From Hexactinellida sp. DTS-2022 (taxonomy: Eukaryota > Porifera > Hexactinellida), in the NCBI GenBank assembly GCA_028753945.1, contig JAPNXP010000009.1, positions 620,001 to 684,000 of the forward strand: 64,000 bases of DNA, given 5' to 3'. The notes beneath the pieces are model-generated. The model made no database searches and was not told where the DNA came from. It saw nothing but the letters and a program-made list of their open reading frames with translations. Positions 30,973-40,601 of this stretch are shown here, piece by piece. The position numbers and the translations under genes were made by a program. How positions within the stretch are numbered: position 1 is the first letter of the stretch; each line of letters starts with the position of its first letter.

Positions 30973-31281
30973 TATTTTTTGTACCACTCTTGGGTCAATA
31001 GCATAGTTCTAGATTATAGATGTTTCTCGATTTTTAAGAATTGTGTCGCCTCTAAGAATTAACTCCTTTCTCGCACTAAGATTCTATGAAACATCTAACC
31101 ATAGCATTCTATGATAACCAATTGCCAATTAAACTAAATATTTTTTCGTACCACTCTTGGGTCAATAGCATAGTTCTAGATTCTAGATGTTTCCCCGATT
31201 TTTAAGAATTGTGTCGCCTCTAAGAATAAACTCCTTTCTCGCACTAAGATTCTATGAAACCTCTAACCAATTGCCAATAGA
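30973..31281 (+). repeat. Tandem duplication (period about 167 bp) spanning the MGM101-like gene start
   Basis: GTACCACTCTTGGGTCAATA occurs at 30981 and 31148, and similarity continues through the ATG and the first ~30 codons of the downstream unit (CTCCTTTCTCGCACTAAGAT in both). The upstream unit has a small deletion that turns its ATG into a 4-codon frame (MFLD stop) and a ~19-bp insertion near its end. Confidence 0.88.
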
Positions 31282-31954
31282 GGGAGATAGTTACTCTGAC
31301 TGGTCGCAACCTAGAGTTAAGAAACAAACTGGTACTCCGTTCGCCGAAATACAAAGTGCTTATAAGTCTGGACCGATACCAAAGGACGCATTTGTTGGTA
31401 TCTCCAATGCACCTCTGAGTAAGGATATCTTAGCTATCCTGAGAACACCACCCGACCCGTCTGAGATTAATATCAAGCGTTTGGACGGCGGACTGTACAT
31501 TTCAACCGATTTTTATCAGAAAATGTTGAACGAGGCAGTTGGTGTAGGCGGGTGGAGTATAGTTCCAATATCCGAGCCTACATTCCTTCAGAACCAAGAG
31601 GGAGTTAGGGTTTTGATCCGGGAATTTGGTTTTTATATTTTGGGCAGGTTCATTTCAATCGGGATTGGGGAGGGGCCCTGGTACACTGGGACCGGACTCA
31701 AGACTGGAATTGTGTCCGCTTACGAAGTGGCCAAGAGAGACGCACTCACTATGTGCTGCAAGGAACTAGGCATGGCACAGAGCTTGCACAATGAGGAATT
31801 CGTTAACAATTGGAGGGATAAATATGCCGAGAAAAAAATGTGCGAAAATATCGTGACGAAAACTACAAAATCACTTTGGGTAAAAAAGAATGGTAACACG
31901 CTTATTAGCTATCCGTGGCAGATCACCTCCAGTTTCTCAAACATGAACAATTAA
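31187..31954 (+). CDS. MGM101-like mitochondrial Rad52-type recombinase
   Basis: Intronless, 255 aa. The N-terminus (MFPRFLRIVSPLRINSFLAL) is basic and amphipathic, like a mitochondrial presequence. The core matches fungal MGM101: PDPSEINIKRLDGGLYIST, YQKMLNEAVGVGGWSIVPISEP, VLIREFGFYILGRFISIGIGEG, and SAYEVAKRDALTMCCKELG, where the CCK-ELG motif is conserved. MGM101 is a single-strand-annealing protein of mitochondrial nucleoids required for mtDNA repair and maintenance, best known in fungi; the mitochondrial role here is inferred. A possible acceptor (ctag) abuts the ATG. A decayed tandem copy of the gene start lies upstream. Confidence 0.85.
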   Translation: MFPRFLRIVSPLRINSFLALRFYETSNQLPIEGDSYSDWSQPRVKKQTGTPFAEIQSAYKSGPIPKDAFVGISNAPLSKDILAILRTPPDPSEINIKRLDGGLYISTDFYQKMLNEAVGVGGWSIVPISEPTFLQNQEGVRVLIREFGFYILGRFISIGIGEGPWYTGTGLKTGIVSAYEVAKRDALTMCCKELGMAQSLHNEEFVNNWRDKYAEKKMCENIVTKTTKSLWVKKNGNTLISYPWQITSSFSNMNN

Positions 31955-32154
31955 TAATAATAATAACCTTTATTAGTAGAAATAATTATAATTGTAATTC
32001 AAATCATGTCACTTAGTATAGTAGATCTTATTTCATAGTCGTATTTTATATAATTAAAAGATAACTAATTTGTAACATTTTATGAAGTATACTACAAACT
32101 GAATTATAATAAAATTGCATTTAATTAAAACGGTTTCTATTGCAGACACACTGA

Positions 32155-34665
32155 ATGCATAACGAGCACACTATCCGACTCTCCCTCACACAGGACTACG
32201 CCAAGTCCTGGAAGATCTGGGAGGGCCTGAGAGAGATCGTACAGAATTGGTACGACGGTCTCCTCTCCACGATTGACCTCGTATCCGCCTCTCTTGGCCA
32301 GCAGGCCCCGTTGCTGGAGGGTCCGTTTATAACGCAAACCGAGTCCAATCTCCGTGTGGAGTTCAGTGCCTATGCCCGGGAGACAGAAGAGCAGCTGTTG
32401 GGGAGAATAGTCCTCGACAAGACGAACAACAGTTTGCATCTTATAAACAGCAGCACCGAGTTGGCTCGTAAGGTTCTCTTGCTCGGATACTCTGCTAAGT
32501 CTGATAGACGCGAGGTGATCGGTCAGTTTGGGGAGGGGCTTAAGGTGGGGGCGCTTGCGCTTGTCCGCGAGGGCCGACAGCTAGTAATGGAGACACAGAG
32601 GGACAAGTGGGGGTTCTGTTTGGAGCGGGACCCGGTATTTGAAGAGCAGGTCTTGACGATACAAGTGACTCAAAGGAATGTGGAGGGGGTGGAGGATGTT
32701 GACACCTCTTCGCTGCAGCTGTCGGCAACTGACACCTGTCTCACTCTGTACCCTCTCCTCCTGAATGAGTGGAGAAAGTACTCACAGAGGTTCCTATTCC
32801 TGGAAACAATACTTCCTGCGGATTGTGTTAAGAGCGAGGCTGGCTGGCTCTTGCTGGCCCCGCGGTTCTCTGGCCAGCTGTACGTGCGGCAGATCTGGGT
32901 GTCGGACATGTCTGAGGCCGCGGGGGGGATGCTCGCGGGCGTTAACCTCCACCGACTGAGGCTGGACAGAGACCGGCGGTCCGTGCTGCAGCAGTCGGAG
33001 CTGGACCACACCGTGTCGGCCATGTGGGCCGGGGCCCTCGAGTCGCGGCCCGAACTCACCTCTGTGTACCTGGGGCTGCTGGTGGAGAGAGGCGATAACT
33101 GCTGTGACACACGACACGCGGGGTTCTACTTCGACAACCGACATACCGCGAAGGCTCTCGCGATAGAGTTCTTCAAGCGGTACGGAGAGGAGGCGTATCC
33201 GCTCGGATCCTCTGGCCCGCTCTCCGAGCTGAAGCTGGAAATCGGACAGAATATCGTCCTCTGCAACAACATGCTAGTGGACCTGTTGATGCGGTCCGGG
33301 ATGTTCCTCAGTCGCGAGGAGTACCTCAAGTCGCAGGGCACCCCCGGGCCGAGGCTCCTGGACGACATACTCCCTATGGACAGTCTGTCAGCTGAGGAGC
33401 TGAGCGTGCTGAGACACGCGGTGGAGGTGGTGCGGGCGGCGTACCCCGGGTTCTCACTCGGGCACGTGTTGGTGACGCTACAGGCTGTCGACAGGATCTG
33501 CATAACGGTGGAGAAGCTGATAGAGATCCCGAGGTGGATGCTAGACGCTGGGACTGTTTGCCGCAAGTTTAATACAGACAGCTCCGCGGCTCCCTTCTTC
33601 GCACACGGATTCCTAGCTAACTCAATCTTCTTCACAATCAAGCAGGACGCCTGTAAGTTAACAGTATAACCTCGCTAGTACGAACAACAGGGGACCTCAT
33701 AATTCGTTCGTCTTATCCGCAATTCGTAATTTAGGCCATGCCATTTATATTTGAAAAGGCTATGATTGGGACTGAAATAGTGTTCGTATTACCGGAGTTT
33801 CGTATTACCCGTGTCGTACTAAGGTTCTACTGTACCTGTTGATAGCTGGCTTCCCCACCAATCAGCTGATGGTGTCCGGTGTGACGCACGGCTACGCCAG
33901 CATCCTTGGTGCCCTCATGTCCCAGGTCTGTCAGCTGACGCCCCCCTACTGCTCTGATGTACACCGTGACACGGACAGCCTCAGGCTGAGGGAGGCCGAG
34001 GAGCGTGCGCGGGTATTGACCGGGGGTCTGGAGCTCCTGAAGCGACGCATGGCGGAGAGAGAGAGAGCTCAGTGCTGCGGGAGTTCCAGGGACTCCAGCG
34101 GGAGGTGGCGAGGCTGGAGCTGAGGCTGCAGGAGGGGGAGGAGGAGTTCTTCGCAAAGCAGGCGGCACTCATACAGACGTACGACGATAGAATGCGAGAA
34201 GCAGCCAGTGTAGCGGCCGCAGAGATTAGCAGGGCGAGAGAGGAACTGGTGGACACCCAGTGCGAGCTCTCCCATAGACAGGGCAGAGCGGACACACTAA
34301 GGGAAGAGCTAGAGGAGGTTAGGAGCAGCTGCGCCAGGAGCGACGAGGTAGCTCAGGCGAAGACACAGCGACTCAAGAGGATGCTCGTGGAGAGGAGCAG
34401 CGCTCTCTACGAGCTGGTGTCGGGCCGGGAGGGGGCCGGCGGCTCCGTGAGCGAGGTGCGAGTGAGAGAGCTCTCCAGTCTCCTGAGGGAGGAGATGAGA
34501 GTGCTGGAGGAACAGAGACTGTGCGTCGTGTGCGCCACTGAAGAGAGGGCCGTGGTTCTAATGCCCTGCAGACACCATCAGATATGCGAGCCCTGCTCCA
34601 AGGAGCTGAAAATATGTCCGCTGTGTAGAGCTGCCATTACCGACAGGATTAAGATATTCTCATAG
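32155..34665 (+). CDS. GHKL-type ATPase / coiled-coil / RING-finger protein (frame break at a GA repeat)
   Basis: Two exons, 32155-33652 and 33846-34665, phase 1. Exon 1 starts with a GHKL (HSP90/MORC/histidine-kinase-like) fold: an N-box-like LREIVQNWYDGLL and a G2-like IGQFGEGLKVGALAL; the usual DxGxG G1 box is not evident. About 400 residues of unrecognised sequence follow. Exon 2 encodes a long coiled coil and a C-terminal C3HC4 RING (CVVCATEERAVVLMPCRHHQICEPCS...CPLCRAAI) of the type found in IAP and MIB E3 ligases. Within exon 2 the frame shifts at a (GA)n tract near 34055-34066; removing one GA unit would restore it. Either an indel in the assembly or a real lesion. An acceptor-like 'ctattgcag' lies just before the ATG. 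Role unknown; the RING implies ubiquitin ligase activity. Confidence 0.78.
33662..33832. mobile_element. AACCTCGTTA-family MITE filling the GHKL-RING intron
   Basis: Ends CAGTATAACCTCGCTAGTAC and CGTACTAAGGTTCTACTG|TA. About 171 bp of a 193-bp intron (33653-33845), with splice sites just outside the element. Related copies: 45727-45915, 49869-50005, 52326-52482. Confidence 0.8.
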
Positions 34666-34926
34666 GCTAGGTGTACAGGGAATGGTGTAGATATGTTTTT
34701 AGAAATTATTTTTTGAATATACAGTCTTTATTAGCAAGCTACTTTCAGTCCCCAAGTGAACATTTAATATTATTTTTCCTCTAATAGCAAGTTCGCCAAT
34801 TAAAAAGCAAATTTCGTACAAAATTTTACTTGTTTTTACACGAAACCACTGTTTATTAATTATTAAGGAGTTTATAATTTTACCAGGTATTAGATTATTC
34901 TCCTAACTAACCACTGTAGTACAGAG
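34666..34926. other. Short intergenic, DHRS12 upstream region
   Basis: AT-rich, nothing recognised apart from a possible acceptor (ccactgtagtacag) 2-8 bp before the DHRS12 ATG. Confidence 0.4.
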
Positions 34927-35973
34927 ATGTCGCAGTCGTTTCGCCGTAACGCCTCCTGGTTCATGAAGGGCCTCAAGGAGTTCACCAGGAGCGGTTACGA
35001 GAGAGCGAGTCGCGGCTTCCGTCCCGGAGATATGGCTGTGGACATGTCCGGCCGGAGCTGTATGGTGACGGGCGCTAACAGCGGTATCGGGTTCTGCGTG
35101 GCTCTGGGCATAGCCCGGGCGGGAGGGACGGTGCACATGGTGTGTCGTAGCGCGGAGAGGGGCCAGGGGGCGAGAGAGAGGATCATACAGGAGTCCAGTA
35201 ACCAGAGCGTGTACCTACACATCTGCGACCTCTCTAGTACCAGGGACGTGGTACGATTCTGCTCTGAGTTCAAAGCAACCGGGGCTCCTCTGGACGTGCT
35301 AGTGCATAATGCCGGTTGCATGGTGAACACACGGACCACGAATGAAGATAATATAGAAGTTAACTTCGCTACCAACACTATAGCGGTGTACGTTATAACC
35401 AATCAGTTTATCTCCTTGTTAGAGAGGTCAAAGGACCCCAGGGTAGTAACCGTTAGCTCGGGAGGAATGCTGACTGTTAAACTAGTGCTAGATAACTTGA
35501 ATTCTACAGAGGGGAAGTTCGATGCTTTATTTGTTTACGCGCTAAACAAGCGTCAGCAGCTTGTTATGACGCGTCAGTGGTCTAAACAGTATAATTCGAT
35601 TCATTTCAGTTCGATGCACCCTGGGTGGGCTGACACCCCCGCGGTGCGCACCTCTATGCCTAAGTTCTATTGGCTCATGCGCCACAAGCTGCGCACCCCC
35701 CAGCAAGGGGCGGACACGGTTCTCTGGCTGTGTCTGGTCGCCAGACTCCGGGAGTTCCCGAGCGGAAGCTTCTTCCAGGACCGCGAGACGGCCGCTGAGC
35801 ACATGAGCACGTGCACGCACTCCTCGGATGAGGAGGAACAGCTGTTCATGCAGCAGCTGGAGGAGATCATGCGGAGATTCGTACCCACCCACCCCCCTAC
35901 AGGGGCGGCGCCTTTCCTCTCAATAGACACACCTGATAGCGATCCTACTCCTGGAGAGCAGATATCACATTAG
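34927..35973 (+). CDS. DHRS12: Short-chain dehydrogenase/reductase DHRS12
   Basis: Intronless, 348 aa (human about 317-320). The DHRS12 N-terminus is clear: ASWFMKGLKEFTRSGYERAS, then the Rossmann TGxxxGIG (VTGANSGIG), GTVHMVCRSAERG, the NAG motif in VLVHNAGCMVNTR, VTVSSGGML with the catalytic serine, and the YxxxK site in VYALNKRQQ. A diagnostic FSSMHPGWADTPAVR and GSFFQDR follow. The C-terminal tail is longer than in the human protein. An NAD(P)-dependent oxidoreductase; its physiological substrate is not established. Very GC-rich 5' half. Confidence 0.95.
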   Translation: MSQSFRRNASWFMKGLKEFTRSGYERASRGFRPGDMAVDMSGRSCMVTGANSGIGFCVALGIARAGGTVHMVCRSAERGQGARERIIQESSNQSVYLHICDLSSTRDVVRFCSEFKATGAPLDVLVHNAGCMVNTRTTNEDNIEVNFATNTIAVYVITNQFISLLERSKDPRVVTVSSGGMLTVKLVLDNLNSTEGKFDALFVYALNKRQQLVMTRQWSKQYNSIHFSSMHPGWADTPAVRTSMPKFYWLMRHKLRTPQQGADTVLWLCLVARLREFPSGSFFQDRETAAEHMSTCTHSSDEEEQLFMQQLEEIMRRFVPTHPPTGAAPFLSIDTPDSDPTPGEQISH

Positions 35974-36120
35974 TAGCTCTATTGGGATATTTTTATTTTA
36001 ATATTTATCCAGTTTGCATATACGGTTTTTAACAAATTATTTTAGTTCCCAATAAACTTGGTATAGAAAGCCCTATTTTATTGTGTATAATTCTATTAAT
36101 TAACACAGTTTGTATTGCGA

Positions 36121-37259
36121 ATGGACTGTCCGGATGAGAGCTTGCGATCAGTTCGGTCGGACGCCTCTAGCTACGCTGTACAGCATAGAAAGGCAAAGCA
36201 CCAAATACGACAGCCCACACTGAATGGATCCGGCCCCAAGGAAGGGCTAGTGCCCGTGATACTCTCGACCGACAGACTTCTGTTCAACAGAGAGGAGGGA
36301 CTAACCGAGAATAAACTCACTCTCTATAACCCATTCGACTTCGAAATCGGTTACAAATGTACTTATTCTTTATATAATATACTCGATTGGGTTATAACTT
36401 ATTATTTAATTCCTATGTTTGCAGTGTACACGACGGCTCCTAGAAAGTACACAGTCAGACATGGCGAGGGATCCGTTAAGCAGCATTTCTGTGTCGACAT
36501 GTGAGTTAATTGGACAAATATTCCCTATCATTTACAGTAGATACCAATATAAGAACACCGGTTAAAGAACATGCGGATATAAGAAATTATACTGGGAAAA
36601 CGGTTGCCATATACGCTATGTAATTAATCCCGCTTATAAGTACATTATATGCAGTTCCCGACGATGTTCTTATAACCGGCATCAACTGTATATACTTTAT
36701 TCTTATAGTGCTATTTTACGCCGATCCATAGAAGAGAATGTGATAGGATTCGCCGATACTTTTCAAATCAAAATATTCTCAAACCAGGCCTGCATCGGCA
36801 AGAAGGATATTCCTGTGTTTCTTAACACCAGTGAGGATTCCCTTCGAACAGAGGTAGCTGTTAGTTAGAGACTATAGCCATTGGGTGACAATTAATTATA
36901 TTTAGTTCATACCAGGTGCCTACTGCTGGGAAGAAAACCACTCACGTAAAACCTTACAAGAAAGGTATTTTTTGTCTCAATTAATTTTGTTATTTTATTT
37001 GTGACAATTAATTCGGTTATTTTATTTGTGCATCAATTTTGTTATTTTATTTGTGACAACTATTTACACTTTAGGAATTCTGTCTCGACTTCTGAGTAAG
37101 AAGATTCCCTGGCTTCCCATCGCCCTCACCACAGTGTATCTAGCTGTGCTAGCTATCCCTATGGACGGATGGCCGAGTTACGGCCTCATTAACTGCAACC
37201 ACCAGTTGATCGCTGCCTTAATCATTGGTACGTTATTGTGTCTTCTAGTTACCAGTTAG
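36121..37259 (+). CDS. MOSPD1: Motile-sperm-domain protein, MOSPD1-like
   Basis: Five exons: 36121-36358, 36425-36500, 36709-36853, 36916-36964, 37075-37259 (junction phases 1, 2, 0, 1); 230 aa. The MSP domain reads VPVILSTDRLLFNREEG...NKLTLYNPFDFEIGYK, LYTTAPRKYTVRHGEGSVK and FCVDIAILRRS. Two C-terminal hydrophobic segments follow (IPWLPIALTTVYLAVLAI and LIAALIIGTLLCLLV). This matches the MOSPD1/3 plan of a cytosolic MSP domain and a tail of two membrane spans. MOSPD proteins are ER/Golgi membrane proteins that bind FFNT-like motifs at contact sites. MOSPD3 is an alternative name. All five boundaries keep frame with GT-AG, and intron 2 carries a MITE. Confidence 0.9.
36535..36688. mobile_element. 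TA-flanked MITE, TATAAGCACA family (copy in MOSPD intron 2)
   Basis: TA|CAGTAGATACCAATATAAGA at the left end and TCTTATAACCGGCATCAACTG|TA at the right end; the interior has GCAGTTCCCGACGATGT, shared with the three copies in the NHL array (54549, 56619, 58656). Confidence 0.85.
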
Positions 37260-37475
37260 TAGCAGGGTTTCATCCAGGACTGATTAGTGAAAGCCTGGTT
37301 AGTAGCACCATAGAGGTGATTGCTTGATTACGATACTGGGGCATGTTATGTTATGCTTCCATTAGAGTATATTTCTATGTTGTTTCTGAATAAGTGAGTT
37401 TAATGTGTCTATTCGTACATACATAATGATCAACAGACTGCACAATCAACATTATATACCACTGGTTAAATGTGT

Positions 37476-40400
37476 TTAATTCCTGGCTTGACTCGCCATT
37501 GTTTTAACCTTTTGCTCCGCTGCGATGTTCTTGGCTGTCCCCCCCTCTCTGGTGGCGGCCGTAACGCGGGACCTCTGCATGCTGAGGGTGGGGGCGCTGG
37601 GGTAGCTGTTGCGAGACACGCCCCCCTCAGTGGACTTGCTTCTCGTCTGCCCCACGGGAGTCACAGGGGCTATCTTAGGTTTTGTGCCGAACATCTTGTT
37701 GTAGCTCTGCTCGCGGTTTATCAACTCTAGTTTGTAGAATTTCATTTCTTCCCTCATCTTTTCTAACTCTGTTTCTCTTTGGTTTGCATTTCTCTGCAGC
37801 TCAGAGATTAGTATCAGATCCTCGGAGCGGGGCTCTCTCGAAAAGTACCGCTTGTCTGCCTTCTCTAGCTCTTCATTCAGCTCCTCTATCTTACCCTCCA
37901 ATCCTCTCCGAATTAGCGTGAAGTCCCCAGCCAGTTGCTTGGCTCTGATGTGATACCTCTCCTCCAGGGACTTTATATCCTTCTGATGCACAGTCCTGTT
38001 GTCCAGGTCCCTCTGCTTCAGCTGGTGGCTGCTCTCCCGCCGGATCGCCAGCAGCTCGTTCTCCTTCTGCTCCAGAGACACCCCCATGTCTCTTATCGCG
38101 TTATGCAGGCGGGATATGTCTTCCTTGTACTCCGATTTTGAGCTGTCTTCCGTCCTCAGCTGACTGCTCATCGCTTCCCTCTCCCTGCGGAGTTGGGACA
38201 GGTGTGTTTCTTTCTCCTCCAGAGCTCTCTGGAACTCTGCTTCCACCTGCGAGAGCTCCCGCTGCGCCTCCTCTCTTCCCGCGCGCTGCGTATCCTCGGC
38301 ACTCTGCGCGTTCTTAGTTCTAACCCCCTCCAGCTCCGCCCTGTGACGGGACTCTATCTCCCGCAGCACGCCCAGCTTGTCGCGGTTAAGCGAGTCCTTA
38401 AGCGCGCTCACAGACGCGTTGTGTCCCGACCTCACGGCGGTGAGATCCTTCTCGTGCTGGCTGCGCAGGTCGCTTATCTCCGTGGCGGCGCGCATGCCCA
38501 TAGCCTGCTTGACTGCCTCCACTTCCCGCTGGTGCTGCTCCTTCGTGCGCTCAGCCTCCTCTCTGCTCACGCCGGGGTTCTGTTCCCTCTCCTTTCTCTC
38601 CCGAGAGAGCACCCGCTCCTTCTCACTCACTACGGCTTGCAGCTGCTGTCTCTCCTGCTGCGTTCCCTCCAGCTCTCTCTCCAGACGAGCGAGCTCCTGA
38701 GAGTGTCCCCTCTCCTTCTCGCCCCACTCTCCCGTCTGCTTATCGAGCTGTAGTCGCAGTCGCTCTTCGGACTCCTGCTTAGATCGGGTTAGATCTGTCG
38801 CGTGAGATTTATTCAGATTAACTTCCAGACTCTTCAGTTCCTCTCTGCTCCTCTCTTCCCACTTCTGGTTCAGCTCCAGCAGAGAGCTATTTATATCCCT
38901 CCTGCTGCTGGCTACCAGCTCCCCCTCTCGCTTCCTCGCCTGCACTCCTATCTCCTCGCAGAGCTCCTCCAGACCTCTCTTCTCTCTCGTGAGTTGTGTC
39001 TCCGTCTCGTGCTTCCCCTTAAGCTCGGCTGAGAGCTGCTTCAGCTTGCCCTGCAGAGTTCCCACCTGCTCCGCCGCGGTGACAGCACCAGACTCTCTCT
39101 CCTTCAGACGGAGAGTCAGTTCCTCCAAATCGCGGGACTTCCCACTGACGGCTCCCACCAGTGCCTGCACACTCGCCTCCAGTTCCCGGATGTTCTCCTC
39201 CTTCTCAGAGCTCAGCTTGTCCACCTCGAATTGGTGCGTGGCGCTCAGGTCGTGATGCAGCTGTATCAGCGCCGCCTGTGTGTTCTGCTCTGCGTTATTC
39301 ATCGCATTCCTATGCTCCTCTTCCGTCTCCTCCTCCCGTCTCTGTCTCTCGCTCTCTAAGAGCAGCTTCTGCTGTTCTAGGGTACACGTGAACTTGTCCC
39401 TCTCCTGGTCCAGCTCTTCGTCCTGCACGAGCACCTGCTGCCTCAGCTTGCCGCACTCCTGCTCCAGGGACCGCATAAGCCCGGCGGTGGCCCTGTCGTT
39501 CTGCTTAGAGGTGCTAGCGTGCTTCTCCCTCTCCTCCCGCGCCTCGGAGAGACTCCTGAAGAGCGCGTCTCTCTCAGACTGCAGCGCCGACACGGTCGTA
39601 TCCAGCTCCCCGATCCTACCACTCCTCTCAGTCTCCCCTCTGGCTACCGACTCCAGTTTGTTCTCTAGCGTAGCGAGCTCCCTTTCCAGAGAGCTCTTCT
39701 CTTCTCGAAGGTTGTCCGCTGCGCTCTCAACCTCCTCGCTATGAGTACAAACCGCATTCAGTTTCATTTGTAGCTGATCCGTTAAGAGGTCGAGACTCTG
39801 GTTCTTCTGATCCATCGAAACAACCTTATCAATCATGGATGTGATCTCGGTTTGCATTAGCTCTCTCTCCTTCACAAACTCCTCCTTCATGTGTCCCAAC
39901 AGATCATCCACGGTCCCCTGTGCTTCCTCCCTCGCTACTAACAGAGCTGCCTCTTGCATAGCCACCAATCTCTCTGTGTCCTCTGTGTAGGAAATAACCA
40001 AAGAGTCCCTCTCTCGGACTAAACTAGAATGATCAGCTGTGAGAGAAACTATTTCATTTTGGAATAGCTTGTTCTCTTCACCGAACTTTGACACGATTCT
40101 CTCAATCTCCTCCTGGTGTGCTTCTTCCAGCAGTTTAACTCTCTCTCTATTCTGCTCCTCTACCCCCTTAATATCGGCCACATGCGAGTTCCTATCTGTC
40201 ACGGCCTCTAAGAGCTTATCCAACTCTAACCTGTATTTCTGCTCGAGAGCTGCTAGCTCATCGGAGTAATAGCATTTCTGTGCAGCCGACTTATCTTCTA
40301 CATTCTTAAAACATTCCTTCAAATCCTTGATCTTAGAATTAGCCTCTGTAATCTGTCCCCTGTACCCTTCGATCTCGCGTAGATATTTGGAGTGGAACTG

Positions 40401-40601
40401 GTCAACTCTAGCTTCGTATTCCTGACCAGACTTTGTGAGATCTTCCTGATACTTTACTCTCAGAGCCTCCGCTATTTGGTCGTGGTCCTCGCTCTTGGTG
40501 TGCAGGGTGTAAATAACCTTAGTCAGCTGAGCTATTTTCTTCAAGAGCTTCGTCTGTAACTCCGGAGGAAGGCCTGCCAAGGTCAGGTCCACTCGAGACA
40601 T
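37476..40601 (-). CDS. FAM184: FAM184 coiled-coil protein
   Basis: Intronless, 1041 aa, almost entirely coiled coil (E/K/Q/L/R rich). The N-terminal KIAQLTKVIYTLHTKSEDHD and the C-terminal block EDLILISELQRNANQRETELEKMREEMKFYKLELINREQSYNKMFGTKP match FAM184A/B, whose tail reads YQLELVNRETNFNKVFN. The last ~60 residues are basic and serine-rich. The molecular function of FAM184 is not well established. A single-exon gene of this length is unusual given that the vertebrate gene has many exons. The promoter side contains an AACCTCGTTA-family MITE (about 40641-40815). It converges on the MOSPD gene. Confidence 0.9.
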   Translation of the reverse strand: MSRVDLTLAGLPPELQTKLLKKIAQLTKVIYTLHTKSEDHDQIAEALRVKYQEDLTKSGQEYEARVDQFHSKYLREIEGYRGQITEANSKIKDLKECFKNVEDKSAAQKCYYSDELAALEQKYRLELDKLLEAVTDRNSHVADIKGVEEQNRERVKLLEEAHQEEIERIVSKFGEENKLFQNEIVSLTADHSSLVRERDSLVISYTEDTERLVAMQEAALLVAREEAQGTVDDLLGHMKEEFVKERELMQTEITSMIDKVVSMDQKNQSLDLLTDQLQMKLNAVCTHSEEVESAADNLREEKSSLERELATLENKLESVARGETERSGRIGELDTTVSALQSERDALFRSLSEAREEREKHASTSKQNDRATAGLMRSLEQECGKLRQQVLVQDEELDQERDKFTCTLEQQKLLLESERQRREEETEEEHRNAMNNAEQNTQAALIQLHHDLSATHQFEVDKLSSEKEENIRELEASVQALVGAVSGKSRDLEELTLRLKERESGAVTAAEQVGTLQGKLKQLSAELKGKHETETQLTREKRGLEELCEEIGVQARKREGELVASSRRDINSSLLELNQKWEERSREELKSLEVNLNKSHATDLTRSKQESEERLRLQLDKQTGEWGEKERGHSQELARLERELEGTQQERQQLQAVVSEKERVLSRERKEREQNPGVSREEAERTKEQHQREVEAVKQAMGMRAATEISDLRSQHEKDLTAVRSGHNASVSALKDSLNRDKLGVLREIESRHRAELEGVRTKNAQSAEDTQRAGREEAQRELSQVEAEFQRALEEKETHLSQLRREREAMSSQLRTEDSSKSEYKEDISRLHNAIRDMGVSLEQKENELLAIRRESSHQLKQRDLDNRTVHQKDIKSLEERYHIRAKQLAGDFTLIRRGLEGKIEELNEELEKADKRYFSREPRSEDLILISELQRNANQRETELEKMREEMKFYKLELINREQSYNKMFGTKPKIAPVTPVGQTRSKSTEGGVSRNSYPSAPTLSMQRSRVTAATREGGTAKNIAAEQKVKTMASQARN

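Larger units (their letters stand above)
29218..31186. other. Intergenic, AT-rich, with repeats
   Basis: No gene seen in 2 kb. It contains a 16-bp minisatellite (30011-30060), a 165-bp inverted-repeat element (30488-30654), and a tandem duplication of the 5' end of the next gene (30973-31281). Confidence 0.55.

Noticed and set aside
38193-39744. Several plus-strand ORFs of 70-190 aa opposite FAM184
   Set aside because: Leucine/serine-rich shadows of a long E/K/Q-rich coiled-coil gene.
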